The notes below the pieces were generated by a model, which was given only the letters and a program-made list of their open reading frames with translations, was not told where the DNA came from and did not search any database. This document shows, in pieces, positions 1 to 6,464 of a DNA stretch of 64,000 bases (positions are counted from its first letter, which is position 1; the number at the start of each line of letters is the position of its first letter). The position numbers and the translations under genes are program-made. The DNA comes from an uncultured Bacteroidales bacterium (GTDB taxonomy: Bacteria; Bacteroidota; Bacteroidia; Bacteroidales; CAIXZF01): NCBI GenBank assembly GCA_903923925.1, contig CAIXZF010000032.1:1-64000 (forward strand), written 5' to 3'.

Positions 1-127
1 CCTTGTAGGAATATTTTGGAAAAGGTGTGTATTGATCTTCAGCAAGGGTAACGACCCAGTTGGTTCTGTTTTCATCAAAAGGTCCAAATACAAAAACTTT
101 CAGTTCGGTGTTGATTGTTGCTTCCAT
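1..127 (-). CDS. Partial small protein, paralog of the 3568-3924 gene
   Basis: The 5' end of a minus-strand gene that runs off the left edge; 42 codons are visible from the ATG at 127. The translation contains VFVFGPFDENRTNWVVTLAE and then a PKYSYK segment. This aligns with the second half of the 118-residue protein at 3568-3924 (VVFFEGPF, a W-x-V-x-L segment, then PKYAYK). It lacks that protein's Lys/Ser/Thr-rich N-terminal extension. The function is unknown. The upstream DNA (about 128-260) also resembles the DNA upstream of 3924, so gene and leader were probably duplicated together. The reading frame is directly visible and the relation to the second copy is clear. Confidence 0.7.
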   Translation of the reverse strand, partial: MEATINTELKVFVFGPFDENRTNWVVTLAEDQYTPFPKYSYK

Positions 128-179
128 TGTGCTAGATTTTTGAGGGTTCGTGAATTAATTATGCTTTTAATCCCTACCG

Positions 180-260
180 AAAGGAGCCAGCAAGTCAAGT
201 TTTGCCCCAGGCAACTTCAGCCCAACTTTACATGCAGTCAAGCGACTGAAAGGTAGTTTT
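180..260. promoter_or_regulatory. Conserved leader motif, copy 1
   Basis: Lies upstream of the partial gene at 1-127. It shares AGCCCAACTT, then a TTTAC/TTGAC element, then CTGAAAGG about 22 bases on, with the leader at 3990-4060. In plus-strand orientation it reads TTTAC-N22-TAGTTTTG, which resembles a Bacteroidota promoter pointing away from the gene. The role is not established. Confidence 0.4.
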
Positions 261-371
261 GCCATAATTAATCAGGAACAACCTGATAAAATCCAATGAA
301 AGCCACAATGCCGGACCAAAAGAATGGACCAGGTGTTGAAAACAGAAATATCCCAGGCAAAAACTGATCAT

Positions 372-404
372 AAAAAAAGGCTGGTTGACCCGCAACCAGC
401 CTTT
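372..404 (-). terminator. Intrinsic terminator of the radC-like gene
   Basis: A 12-bp perfect stem (AAAGGCTGGTTG with its complement) and a 5-base loop, followed in minus orientation by a run of seven T. It lies 24 bases after the stop codon of the JAB-domain gene. Confidence 0.85.
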
Positions 405-427
405 TGAAGCACTTTTTCTATAAAGTC

Positions 428-880
428 CTACAATTCCCCTTCGTCTGCGAAAGAGTAATAGTCATCCTCTGCCATAATGATGTGATCGAGAACAGCTATC
501 TCCAGGTATAAGCCTCCGTTTTTAAGTCTCTGGGTTAGTTTTATGTCGGCTTCGCTTGGGCGTTTGTTGCCACTCGGGTGGTTATGGGCAACAACAATAG
601 AAACTGCATGACATAGCAAAGCCGTCTGAAAGATCAGTTTTGGATCAGCTACAGTGCCAGTTATTCCTCCTGTTGAGATGGTTTTTACACCAATAACTTT
701 TGATGCTCTGTTGAGCAAGATCACCTTGAACGTTTCGCAATAATCCTGATCTTCCCAGGAGTCTTTGAGCAAATTAAAAGAGTCGCGTGAACATGTGAGT
801 TTTACCATGTTAGCGGCTTTTACTTTGTGAGAATAAGATACCTTGATCTCAGCTACATCCTGGTTGAATAGTGTTGTCAT
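428..880 (-). CDS. radC: RadC-like JAB-domain protein
   Basis: A 150-residue protein of the RadC/JAB (MPN+) family. The metal-binding signature is near residues 100-112: H-N-H-P-S-G followed by K-R-P-S-E-A-D, and then VLDHII. It lacks the N-terminal helix-hairpin-helix part of chromosomal RadC, which is usual for the short copies carried on Bacteroidota mobile elements. The molecular role of this family is unproven despite the DNA repair name. It has its own terminator and a 300-base leader that is nearly duplicated in front of the ArdC gene, which suggests common control. The start at 880 is supported by the leader hairpin lying 16 bases upstream, the same spacing as for ArdC. I use the symbol in the family sense only. 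Confidence 0.85.
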   Translation of the reverse strand: MTTLFNQDVAEIKVSYSHKVKAANMVKLTCSRDSFNLLKDSWEDQDYCETFKVILLNRASKVIGVKTISTGGITGTVADPKLIFQTALLCHAVSIVVAHNHPSGNKRPSEADIKLTQRLKNGGLYLEIAVLDHIIMAEDDYYSFADEGEL

Positions 881-1190
881 AGTAAAATGTGTTGCGACGC
901 ATCGTCTTGTTTTTGATGCGCCTGGTTAAACATTAAATTTTTGACGATTTCACCGAGACAGATGATTTGGGTCAAGGGGTTGGGTCATTCCCGATTGTTC
1001 ATCGGGATGAATAACCCGGAACGGTGCGAGTAATTCAAATAATAGAGCACCCTTGACGCAATTCAGAGGTATCCGCCTTCGGGTGCCGGCGGTCGCAGGT
1101 AACTTTGTAAAAAATTGAAGTACCGTGTGTTGGGGCGGTTAGCACCGCTCTCCCCAACCGGCCTGAAGGATTGGGGGTAAACTCTATTTC
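881..1190 (-). repeat. Structured leader, copy A (upstream of radC-like gene)
   Basis: About 300 bases shared with 5413-5715. In minus orientation a hairpin at 896-922 (GGCGCAUC pairing with GAUGCGUC, one G-U pair) precedes the start codon. Further out come a GTTTAACCAGG block, a GTCAAG block, CAAAGTTACC, and paired GCGGT/ACCGC and CCCCAA/TTGGGG segments at 1130-1187. Differences between the copies keep the start-proximal stem paired, which argues for a functional RNA structure. Confidence 0.6.
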
Positions 1191-1331
1191 TGAATTGTTA
1201 TAAGCACAAGAAAATGCACGGCAGGTTTTCCTGACGAGCTTTGAGGTTCGTTTTTATACTACTTAAGATTTATTATCCTCTAATACCAATATAAATTGCT
1301 AATAGTATTTTTTTTTTGCAGTATATGAAAT

Positions 1332-2087
1332 CTAAAAAAATCTAAACCGTTTAATAATTTTGGGATCATCGATAACAAGATATCGTTTCCATTGTCTTAA
1401 ACTTTCAATATCCTTATTAGTTATTTCTGTTCCAGTAAGTTTGAGAATACGTAGATCTTTGAGCTCTTTAATTAAAAGAAAATCACTTATACGATTCCCA
1501 AGAAACTCCCAACAATGAAAAAGGGAAAGTTTCTTAAGCTTAGTTAAATATTGAATTCCCTGTATTGATGAAAAAGGAAGAGTATTAATAAACAAAATTT
1601 CGATATTATTTAAATCTCGTAGAAAATCTAGATTGCTAAATTTACACCAAACCAGAGATAATTCTTTAAGATGAATAAATTTCCTTAGCAATTCTGAATC
1701 TATCTCAAAATCATATAGATTTATACTAGCAATATAGTTGTTTTTTATGTAATTAAGGTTTAGATAAACTTTGCTAGCAGAATATCCAGGGTGAAGTTCC
1801 AAAACTTTTACATTTTTTAAAAGAGTCAAATATTCATGATCTTCCTCCTTTATATGATATATCGTGACAAATTCCAAGTTTGGCAAAAGTTCCAAAATTT
1901 TTAAATCATCCTTACGAGCATCTATTTTCAAATATTTTGCATTTTGGAACTTTTGCCTATTTTTATAAATAGAATCCGCAACTGAGTCAAATTGTCTTGT
2001 AAGGTTGATATATTCTTCAGCGTAAGGGGAATTTGTCTTCTTCCAATATTCCAATACTTTATCTTGTGTATTTTCTAAGATAAACAT
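1332..2087 (-). CDS. Leucine-rich repeat protein
   Basis: A 251-residue protein rich in Leu, Ile and Asn. From about residue 60 onward it has spaced L-x-x-L-x-L patterns (LLPNLEFVTI, LLKNVKVLEL, FIHLKELSLV, LNNIEILFIN, LTKLKKLSLF, LKDLRILKLT) typical of an LRR solenoid. There is no signal peptide, so it is probably cytoplasmic. The gene is much richer in A+T than the flanking mobile-element genes, a sign of separate acquisition. LRR proteins bind partner proteins, but the partner here is unknown. It has no close neighbour that would define an operon. Confidence 0.6.
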   Translation of the reverse strand: MFILENTQDKVLEYWKKTNSPYAEEYINLTRQFDSVADSIYKNRQKFQNAKYLKIDARKDDLKILELLPNLEFVTIYHIKEEDHEYLTLLKNVKVLELHPGYSASKVYLNLNYIKNNYIASINLYDFEIDSELLRKFIHLKELSLVWCKFSNLDFLRDLNNIEILFINTLPFSSIQGIQYLTKLKKLSLFHCWEFLGNRISDFLLIKELKDLRILKLTGTEITNKDIESLRQWKRYLVIDDPKIIKRFRFF

Positions 2088-2200
2088 ACGCTAATATTAT
2101 ATAAATGTGTTATAAATTACCTTAAGAACTATTGTTCAATTATTAATATTGTTAATATAATCAATTGATAATCAAACTAAAACACTACTAAAGTTTTTTT

Positions 2201-2401
2201 CTAGTGGGTATTCCAATATGCAATTTCGGCATCATCTCCTTCGCCATACTCATCAATCCATGGATTAATTCTTCTATCACGCCTTGGGTCACCATCCATA
2301 ATAGGTTCATCGAATTCAAAATCATCTTCAATATTTGTATCAGAATCATCAAACATATTTTCAGATTCAAAACTCAATTCATCATCATTTATATCTTCCA
2401 T
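2201..2401 (-). CDS. Very acidic small protein
   Basis: A 66-residue protein in which well over a third of residues are Asp or Glu, with a few aromatic residues near the C-terminus (NPWIDEYGEG, AEIAYWNTH). I do not recognise a family. The composition recalls DNA-mimic proteins, but many small acidic proteins are not mimics. It follows the HEPN-like gene on the same strand with a 176-base gap and could be its partner. A shorter frame overlapping at 2188-2370 looks like a shadow. Confidence 0.45.
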   Translation of the reverse strand: MEDINDDELSFESENMFDDSDTNIEDDFEFDEPIMDGDPRRDRRINPWIDEYGEGDDAEIAYWNTH

Positions 2402-2577
2402 TGTTTTCGATTTTTTTAAGATATATCAATAAAAATAAGGTAAATAGAATACTTTATTTTCAATGTCAATAATTATTTACCGTTGATCATAAAACATGCC
2501 TCTAAAGAAGTTATTAAGCGTTTTCAAACTTTGCACTGGGCCCGAGACAATGCTTAGAAATGAATGTTTATTTCCTT

Positions 2578-3342
2578 TTAGCTGTTAGTGTTAATTATTT
2601 CTTTGAGTTTTTTAGTCGATGATTCTAAAAACTCTTTTATGATTTTAACAATTTCAATTGTCTCGTTTATTAATTTTTCGATTTCAGCCTCTATTTCATT
2701 ATTTGTCTGTTCCTGCAGTATTTCATCAGTTTCAGAACCAATTCTTGCCATTAAATCTTCCCAAATAACAATACCATTTAATAGCTTAATGTCTGCTTCT
2801 CCTATATGTAATTTTTTATGTCTTTCTTGTTTAAGTTGATCTATTTTATTAATTAATCTTTCAGTTATTGTGCTTATTTCATCATACCCTTCTTGCCTTG
2901 CTTTGTCTTTAAAGATATATGCAGAACTTTTTTCTAATTTGATTTCTAAGCTATAGGTCAAAGTTCCTAATCTTCCTAAAATATCATTGAATGTAGCCAT
3001 TCTGATAAAGTAATTCTCGTAATGATAATTATAGTAGGCTTCTTGAGATTCTAATTTGGGGTAATGTACAAGAATTAGTTTCCGTTCTTTATTTAAAAAT
3101 TGGATTGCCAATTCCAAATCATTTAATACGGTATAAAAATTCGTATAATAGCGAAGTATTTCCTTTAGTTTCAATTCTCGTTCAGTTCCATATTTGCTGT
3201 ATTTTAATTCAGGATTATTTAAGCATTCTTGCATATGTTTAGGTACGAATTGCAGAAGTGCATTAGCTAATTCAAGTTCGAATTGTGTTCCGGTCAAATG
3301 TTCTTTCAATTCCATTTTATTTTGTTTTTTTGAGGCTGACAT
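2578..3342 (-). CDS. HEPN-like protein (possible Cthe_2314 type)
   Basis: A 254-residue, mostly helical, charged protein. Near residues 173-180 it has Q-E-R-H-K-K-L-H, an R-x4-H arrangement like the catalytic motif of HEPN RNases. Upstream are long helices with aromatic residues (RYYTNFYTVLNDLEL, YYNYHYENYFIRM) like those of the Cthe_2314-type HEPN family. The C-terminus is a Glu/Ile-rich predicted coiled coil. HEPN proteins often cut RNA in toxin-antitoxin or abortive infection systems. The family call is from memory of pattern and is not certain. Context (ArdC, RadC, restriction-like operon) fits an accessory defence gene. Confidence 0.5.
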   Translation of the reverse strand: MSASKKQNKMELKEHLTGTQFELELANALLQFVPKHMQECLNNPELKYSKYGTERELKLKEILRYYTNFYTVLNDLELAIQFLNKERKLILVHYPKLESQEAYYNYHYENYFIRMATFNDILGRLGTLTYSLEIKLEKSSAYIFKDKARQEGYDEISTITERLINKIDQLKQERHKKLHIGEADIKLLNGIVIWEDLMARIGSETDEILQEQTNNEIEAEIEKLINETIEIVKIIKEFLESSTKKLKEIINTNS

Positions 3343-3525
3343 TTGCGCATTTTTATTTCTGCGTTTTTATTAAACATGCTCATTAACTGATTTTTCCGCT
3401 TAAAGGCCACTAATTTTGATCTATAAATCATATCTATCAAAAAGCCAATCAAATGTACATTACAAATATAAAAAACCTTTCGATGAAATCCATAGCCATA
3501 AGTAGTTAATTTTCAAAAGTTGGCA

Positions 3526-3550
3526 ATAAAAAACCCCTTTTTCAGGGGTT
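3526..3550 (-). terminator. Intrinsic terminator of the 118-residue gene
   Basis: Stem AACCCCT/AGGGGTT with a 5-base loop followed in minus orientation by a T-rich run, just after the stop codon at 3568. Confidence 0.8.
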
Positions 3551-3567
3551 CTTTAATTGGAGGGGTA

Positions 3568-3924
3568 TTATTTTGCCGTTGTTGCCATTGAGATGATCTC
3601 AGTGTTCTGGTCTTTTGCAATTCTTTCGGCTAAGGACTTTGCCTTTACGTAATACCAAACTTTGTAGGCATATTTGGGTTCAGCATCCAGGTCGGTGCCA
3701 AGAGAAACTGTCCAGTATGGTCTTTCAACTCCGTCTTTCGAATTCTCTCCGCAATCGCTGAAGGGGCCTTCGAAGAAAACAACCATCTTCTGGTCAGTTA
3801 TTTCTTTTTTGGTTTCAACTACCTGGGTAGCCTTTTCAGGAGCTGACGGATGGGAAGTTTCAACCTTTTTTGAAGTTCTTGGTTTACGATCCTTTTTTGA
3901 GGTGCTTGTTGAAGTTGTTTCCAT
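3568..3924 (-). CDS. Small mobile-element protein with basic N-terminal tail
   Basis: A 118-residue protein. Residues 1-45 are a low-complexity tail rich in Thr, Ser, Lys and Pro. Residues 46-118 form a compact domain containing MVVFFEGPF, a Cys, YWTVSLG, PKYAYKVWYYVKAKSLAERIA and a short C-terminal strand. The same domain without the tail begins at the left edge (1-127). I do not recognise a characterised family. The gene has its own terminator and a leader related to that of its paralog, so the two are probably co-regulated. Confidence 0.65.
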   Translation of the reverse strand: METTSTSTSKKDRKPRTSKKVETSHPSAPEKATQVVETKKEITDQKMVVFFEGPFSDCGENSKDGVERPYWTVSLGTDLDAEPKYAYKVWYYVKAKSLAERIAKDQNTEIISMATTAK

Positions 3925-3959
3925 GGTTTTAAGTTTTAAGGGTTAAAATTCAATTTTTA

Positions 3960-4075
3960 TGTTTTTATCAATTCCCGAAAGTCATTAGCTTGTCCAGTTT
4001 TTTGCAGAAACTTTAGCCCAACTTGACAAGTGATGAAATGGCTGAAAGGGATCTTTACATAAAAAAAGAATGGCC
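3960..4075. promoter_or_regulatory. Conserved leader motif, copy 2
   Basis: Contains AGCCCAACTTGAC, then GGCTGAAAGGGATCTTTAC about 12 bases on, matching the leader at 180-260 in order and spacing. Read on the plus strand it has a TTGAC and a CTTTA element about 25 bases apart, pointing away from the 118-residue gene. Confidence 0.4.
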
Positions 4076-4452
4076 CTTACAACTGTTACCGGAAACCTGC
4101 AAACCCGGAAAAGGATTGTACACATTGAAATTCAGGTGCACTGGATCTTGAGGTAGTCCGGGTTAAGTGGTTGAATCAGAAATAACCCTATTGTTTTCTT
4201 GAGGCACATTCAGTTATGCAGGATTCTCTGTTGAAAGAATACCTGGACCTAATTCTCTTACCCTCAATGCTGAATACAATTTTGTCATGATAAGTATTAT
4301 GAAAAGCATCATTGAAAGAATTGCACCAGAAAAAATCAGAAAACCATAGTTTAAAGCAGGCTAATATTCAGGAGAAGTTCACTGAAAAAGCTCAGCTGTG
4401 GCCAATCTTTTGAAAATTTCTCGTTTCCTTCATTTATTCTTTGCCTTACGAC
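4076..4452. other. Gap without a recognisable gene
   Basis: I find no convincing gene in this interval between the leader at 3960-4075 and the ArdC terminator. Only short frames without start-site or family support are present. It may be decayed mobile-element DNA. Confidence 0.5.
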
Positions 4453-4486
4453 CAAAAAAATGCCCGGCAGGGATTTCCTGCCGGGC
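4453..4486 (-). terminator. Intrinsic terminator of the ArdC gene
   Basis: Perfect 10-bp stem GCCCGGCAGG/CCTGCCGGGC with a 5-base loop and, in minus orientation, a run of seven T. It lies 18 bases after the ArdC stop codon. Confidence 0.9.
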
Positions 4487-4503
4487 TTCCGTATCAAAAT
4501 TAT

Positions 4504-5412
4504 TCAACACTGGTCAACCAATTCATTTTCCTGTTGGCTTGAATTACCGGATTCTTCCTGCTCTGCATAGGTGTGAAGTGGTCGTCCAAGGATGAAATTC
4601 ACTGCCTTTGAAGCCTGGGATGCAGCCCAGACCACCCAGGAGGTATTGTTCTCCAGAACTGTGAGCCAGGAGGCAATGTAGGAAGAAGTAAATGCACGTT
4701 CATAATCATTTCCGGTGATCTTATTCAGGAAACTTGCTCCGAGTTCAGCAATGAGTTCTTCCTTTGAATAAGCATGCTGGTCGGCTGAATAACCCAGCAG
4801 TTCACGTTTGAGGCGTAGTTCGTGGCCTGTTGAATGGATGAGCTCATGGTAAAGGCTGGCATAAAAAGCCTGGGAGTTCTTAAATTGAACTTTATGCGGC
4901 ATTTTTACAGTATCCAGGGCAGGGGAGTAGCAGGGCGAATAGGATGTTTTATACTCAATAACCGGTTTCTGAGGCATATTCTCAATAAGCGTTTCGGCGG
5001 TAAGGTTATCCGGGTATTGGGAATAGAATTGGCTCATTTTCTGAATCTTTTCCATTCCCTTCTGGTCGAAAGTACATTGGTCTGTGTTGAAAACATAGTA
5101 GTACTTGAGCATCCAGAAGTTTTTCTTGTTGCCATCGGCATCTACATCTGAAAGTGTTTTAGTAAAAACAACGAAGGAACCTTTTTCACCCTTGTTAACC
5201 ACACCACCATTTTGGCGAATTTGGTTAAATGATGCCCAAACCGGTGATTTAAAATGTGAAAAAGCCAGCAGCAGCTGGTTAATACCCTGGTAATGATGTC
5301 CGTTTAAGGAGATCGGTTCCGGGTTATTCCAGCATTTTTCCCAGGATCCTGCTGATTTCATTCCTTCGATTACCTGTTTTGTAATCTGTTCATAAATTTC
5401 GTTTGTCTTCAT
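4504..5412 (-). CDS. ardC: ArdC-type antirestriction protein
   Basis: About 302 residues with the two-part layout of ArdC/DUF1738 proteins. The N-terminal ssDNA-binding domain (residues about 1-120) has W-x-x-C-W-N-N-P, an NGHHYQGIN segment and GEKGSFVVF. The C-terminal zincin-like domain carries H-E-L-I-H-S-T-G-H near residue 190, followed by YSKEELIAELGASFL, which holds the third ligand region. ArdC proteins ride on conjugative plasmids and integrative elements and protect incoming DNA from restriction. I place the start at 5412 (MKTNEI): the leader hairpin is 18 bases upstream, matching the radC-like gene, whereas a start at 5436 would lie inside that hairpin. It has its own terminator. 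Confidence 0.88.
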   Translation of the reverse strand: MKTNEIYEQITKQVIEGMKSAGSWEKCWNNPEPISLNGHHYQGINQLLLAFSHFKSPVWASFNQIRQNGGVVNKGEKGSFVVFTKTLSDVDADGNKKNFWMLKYYYVFNTDQCTFDQKGMEKIQKMSQFYSQYPDNLTAETLIENMPQKPVIEYKTSYSPCYSPALDTVKMPHKVQFKNSQAFYASLYHELIHSTGHELRLKRELLGYSADQHAYSKEELIAELGASFLNKITGNDYERAFTSSYIASWLTVLENNTSWVVWAASQASKAVNFILGRPLHTYAEQEESGNSSQQENELVDQC

Positions 5413-5715
5413 AACAAAAAATGTGTTGTGGTGCATTTGAGATTTGAAAATGCACCTGGTTAAACAAAAATTTTGAACAAAGTCAACCGAGGAAACTGAT
5501 TTGTGTCAGGTGTTTAGGTCCATTGTGCAGCAATTGACAAAACCCGAAGGGGGCAGGTAATTCATAGATCCTTGCGCCCACTTGACACAATTCAGAAGCT
5601 GAACCTTAGGGAAGCTGGTTTACGCAGGTACCTTTGTGAGAAAATTGAAGTAACGTGCGCCGGGGCGGTTAGCACCACTCTCCCCAACCGGACTGGAGGA
5701 TTGGGGGTGAAAATA
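5413..5715 (-). repeat. Structured leader, copy B (upstream of ArdC)
   Basis: Related to 881-1190 over its whole length. In minus orientation a perfect 9-bp hairpin (GGUGCAUUU with AAAUGCACC) lies at 5430-5456. Relative to copy A it has C-G to U-A changes on both sides of the stem. The distal CGGTTAGCACC and CCCCAACCGG segments are nearly identical in the two copies. Confidence 0.6.
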
Positions 5716-5725
5716 TATTCTTAAC

Positions 5726-6067
5726 TTAACCAAGTAAAAAGACTAAATCCTTTCGTATGGTGACATTGATTTTTTTTACATACTTTAAAATCAAGCCTCT
5801 TTTTGGTAATTTAGCCTTAGTAAATTCATATTGAATATAATTATACAGCAAGCAATCATCTATTCTAACTGGACTCTTTAAGAATCTTTCAAGATCAAAA
5901 AAATCATTTATAATAGTAATAAATTTCCTGTCATTAAGTGATTTATACTTAGACAGTTTAGCAATAAGTGATTCTTCTGTTTCCTTATCTAGATAAGGGC
6001 AAATTGCCCATGTAATAATGTATTTTGGAGAAAGCTTCATTGGAGTAATTTTAAAGATTTGTAGCAA
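5726..6067 (-). CDS. Unknown protein, last gene of the restriction-like operon
   Basis: Up to 113 residues; translation could start at 6067 (overlapping the EVE gene by 17 bases) or at 6040 (MKLSPK, 104 residues). It is Lys/Ile/Leu-rich, with WAICPYLDKETEESLIAKLS and a basic C-terminal half (KAKLPKRGLILKYVKK). I recognise no domain. The overlap with the upstream gene points to translational coupling, so it is probably a component or accessory of the same system. The adjoining ArdC leader begins right after its stop. Confidence 0.6.
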   Translation of the reverse strand: MLQIFKITPMKLSPKYIITWAICPYLDKETEESLIAKLSKYKSLNDRKFITIINDFFDLERFLKSPVRIDDCLLYNYIQYEFTKAKLPKRGLILKYVKKINVTIRKDLVFLLG

Positions 6068-6464
6068 GTCTTTTGATTATCTCAAATTCAGCTATCGTTA
6101 ATGGCATCACTGATAATCTTGGTTGTCTAATCAACCCTATTTCTGAAAGAGATGGAGTGGATTTTATTACGGCAAGACTTAACGGTTTATCGAAAGAAGC
6201 AACTGGTTCGAAAGTTACACTTACCCATCTTGGATTGCTCGTTGTTGGATCCTGGTGCGATTCTTGAACTACTTTCATTTTGCCCATTATTGATCTATCT
6301 TCCTGGCTATGATAAAATAATACCTCGTCATCAATTTTCATTTTCTGAAGATTATTAGCAGATTGAGGATTCCGTATGGAGTATATCTCAAATTTGCCGT
6401 TTCTTAAACAATCTTTCCATGAATATCTAAATGGAGCGAATTTTACAAGCCAGTAACTCATCAT
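6051..6464 (-). CDS. EVE-domain protein
   Basis: A 137-residue single-domain protein of the EVE (PUA-like) family. Typical features in order are YWLVKFAPF at the N-terminus, an R-N-P-Q-S-A-N-N-L segment, D-D-E-V-L-F-Y-H-S, IMGKMKVVQE, a DPT...PRWVSV segment, and a C-terminal helix ITIAEFEIIKRL preceded by LIRQPRLSVMP. EVE domains have an aromatic pocket that can bind modified bases such as m6A or 5-methylcytosine derivatives, and they recur beside restriction-modification genes. Here the start codon directly abuts the methyltransferase stop codon, so the protein is very likely made with it and may read the modification or detect modified foreign DNA. The base it binds cannot be read from sequence. 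Confidence 0.85.
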   Translation of the reverse strand: MMSYWLVKFAPFRYSWKDCLRNGKFEIYSIRNPQSANNLQKMKIDDEVLFYHSQEDRSIMGKMKVVQESHQDPTTSNPRWVSVTFEPVASFDKPLSLAVIKSTPSLSEIGLIRQPRLSVMPLTIAEFEIIKRLATNL

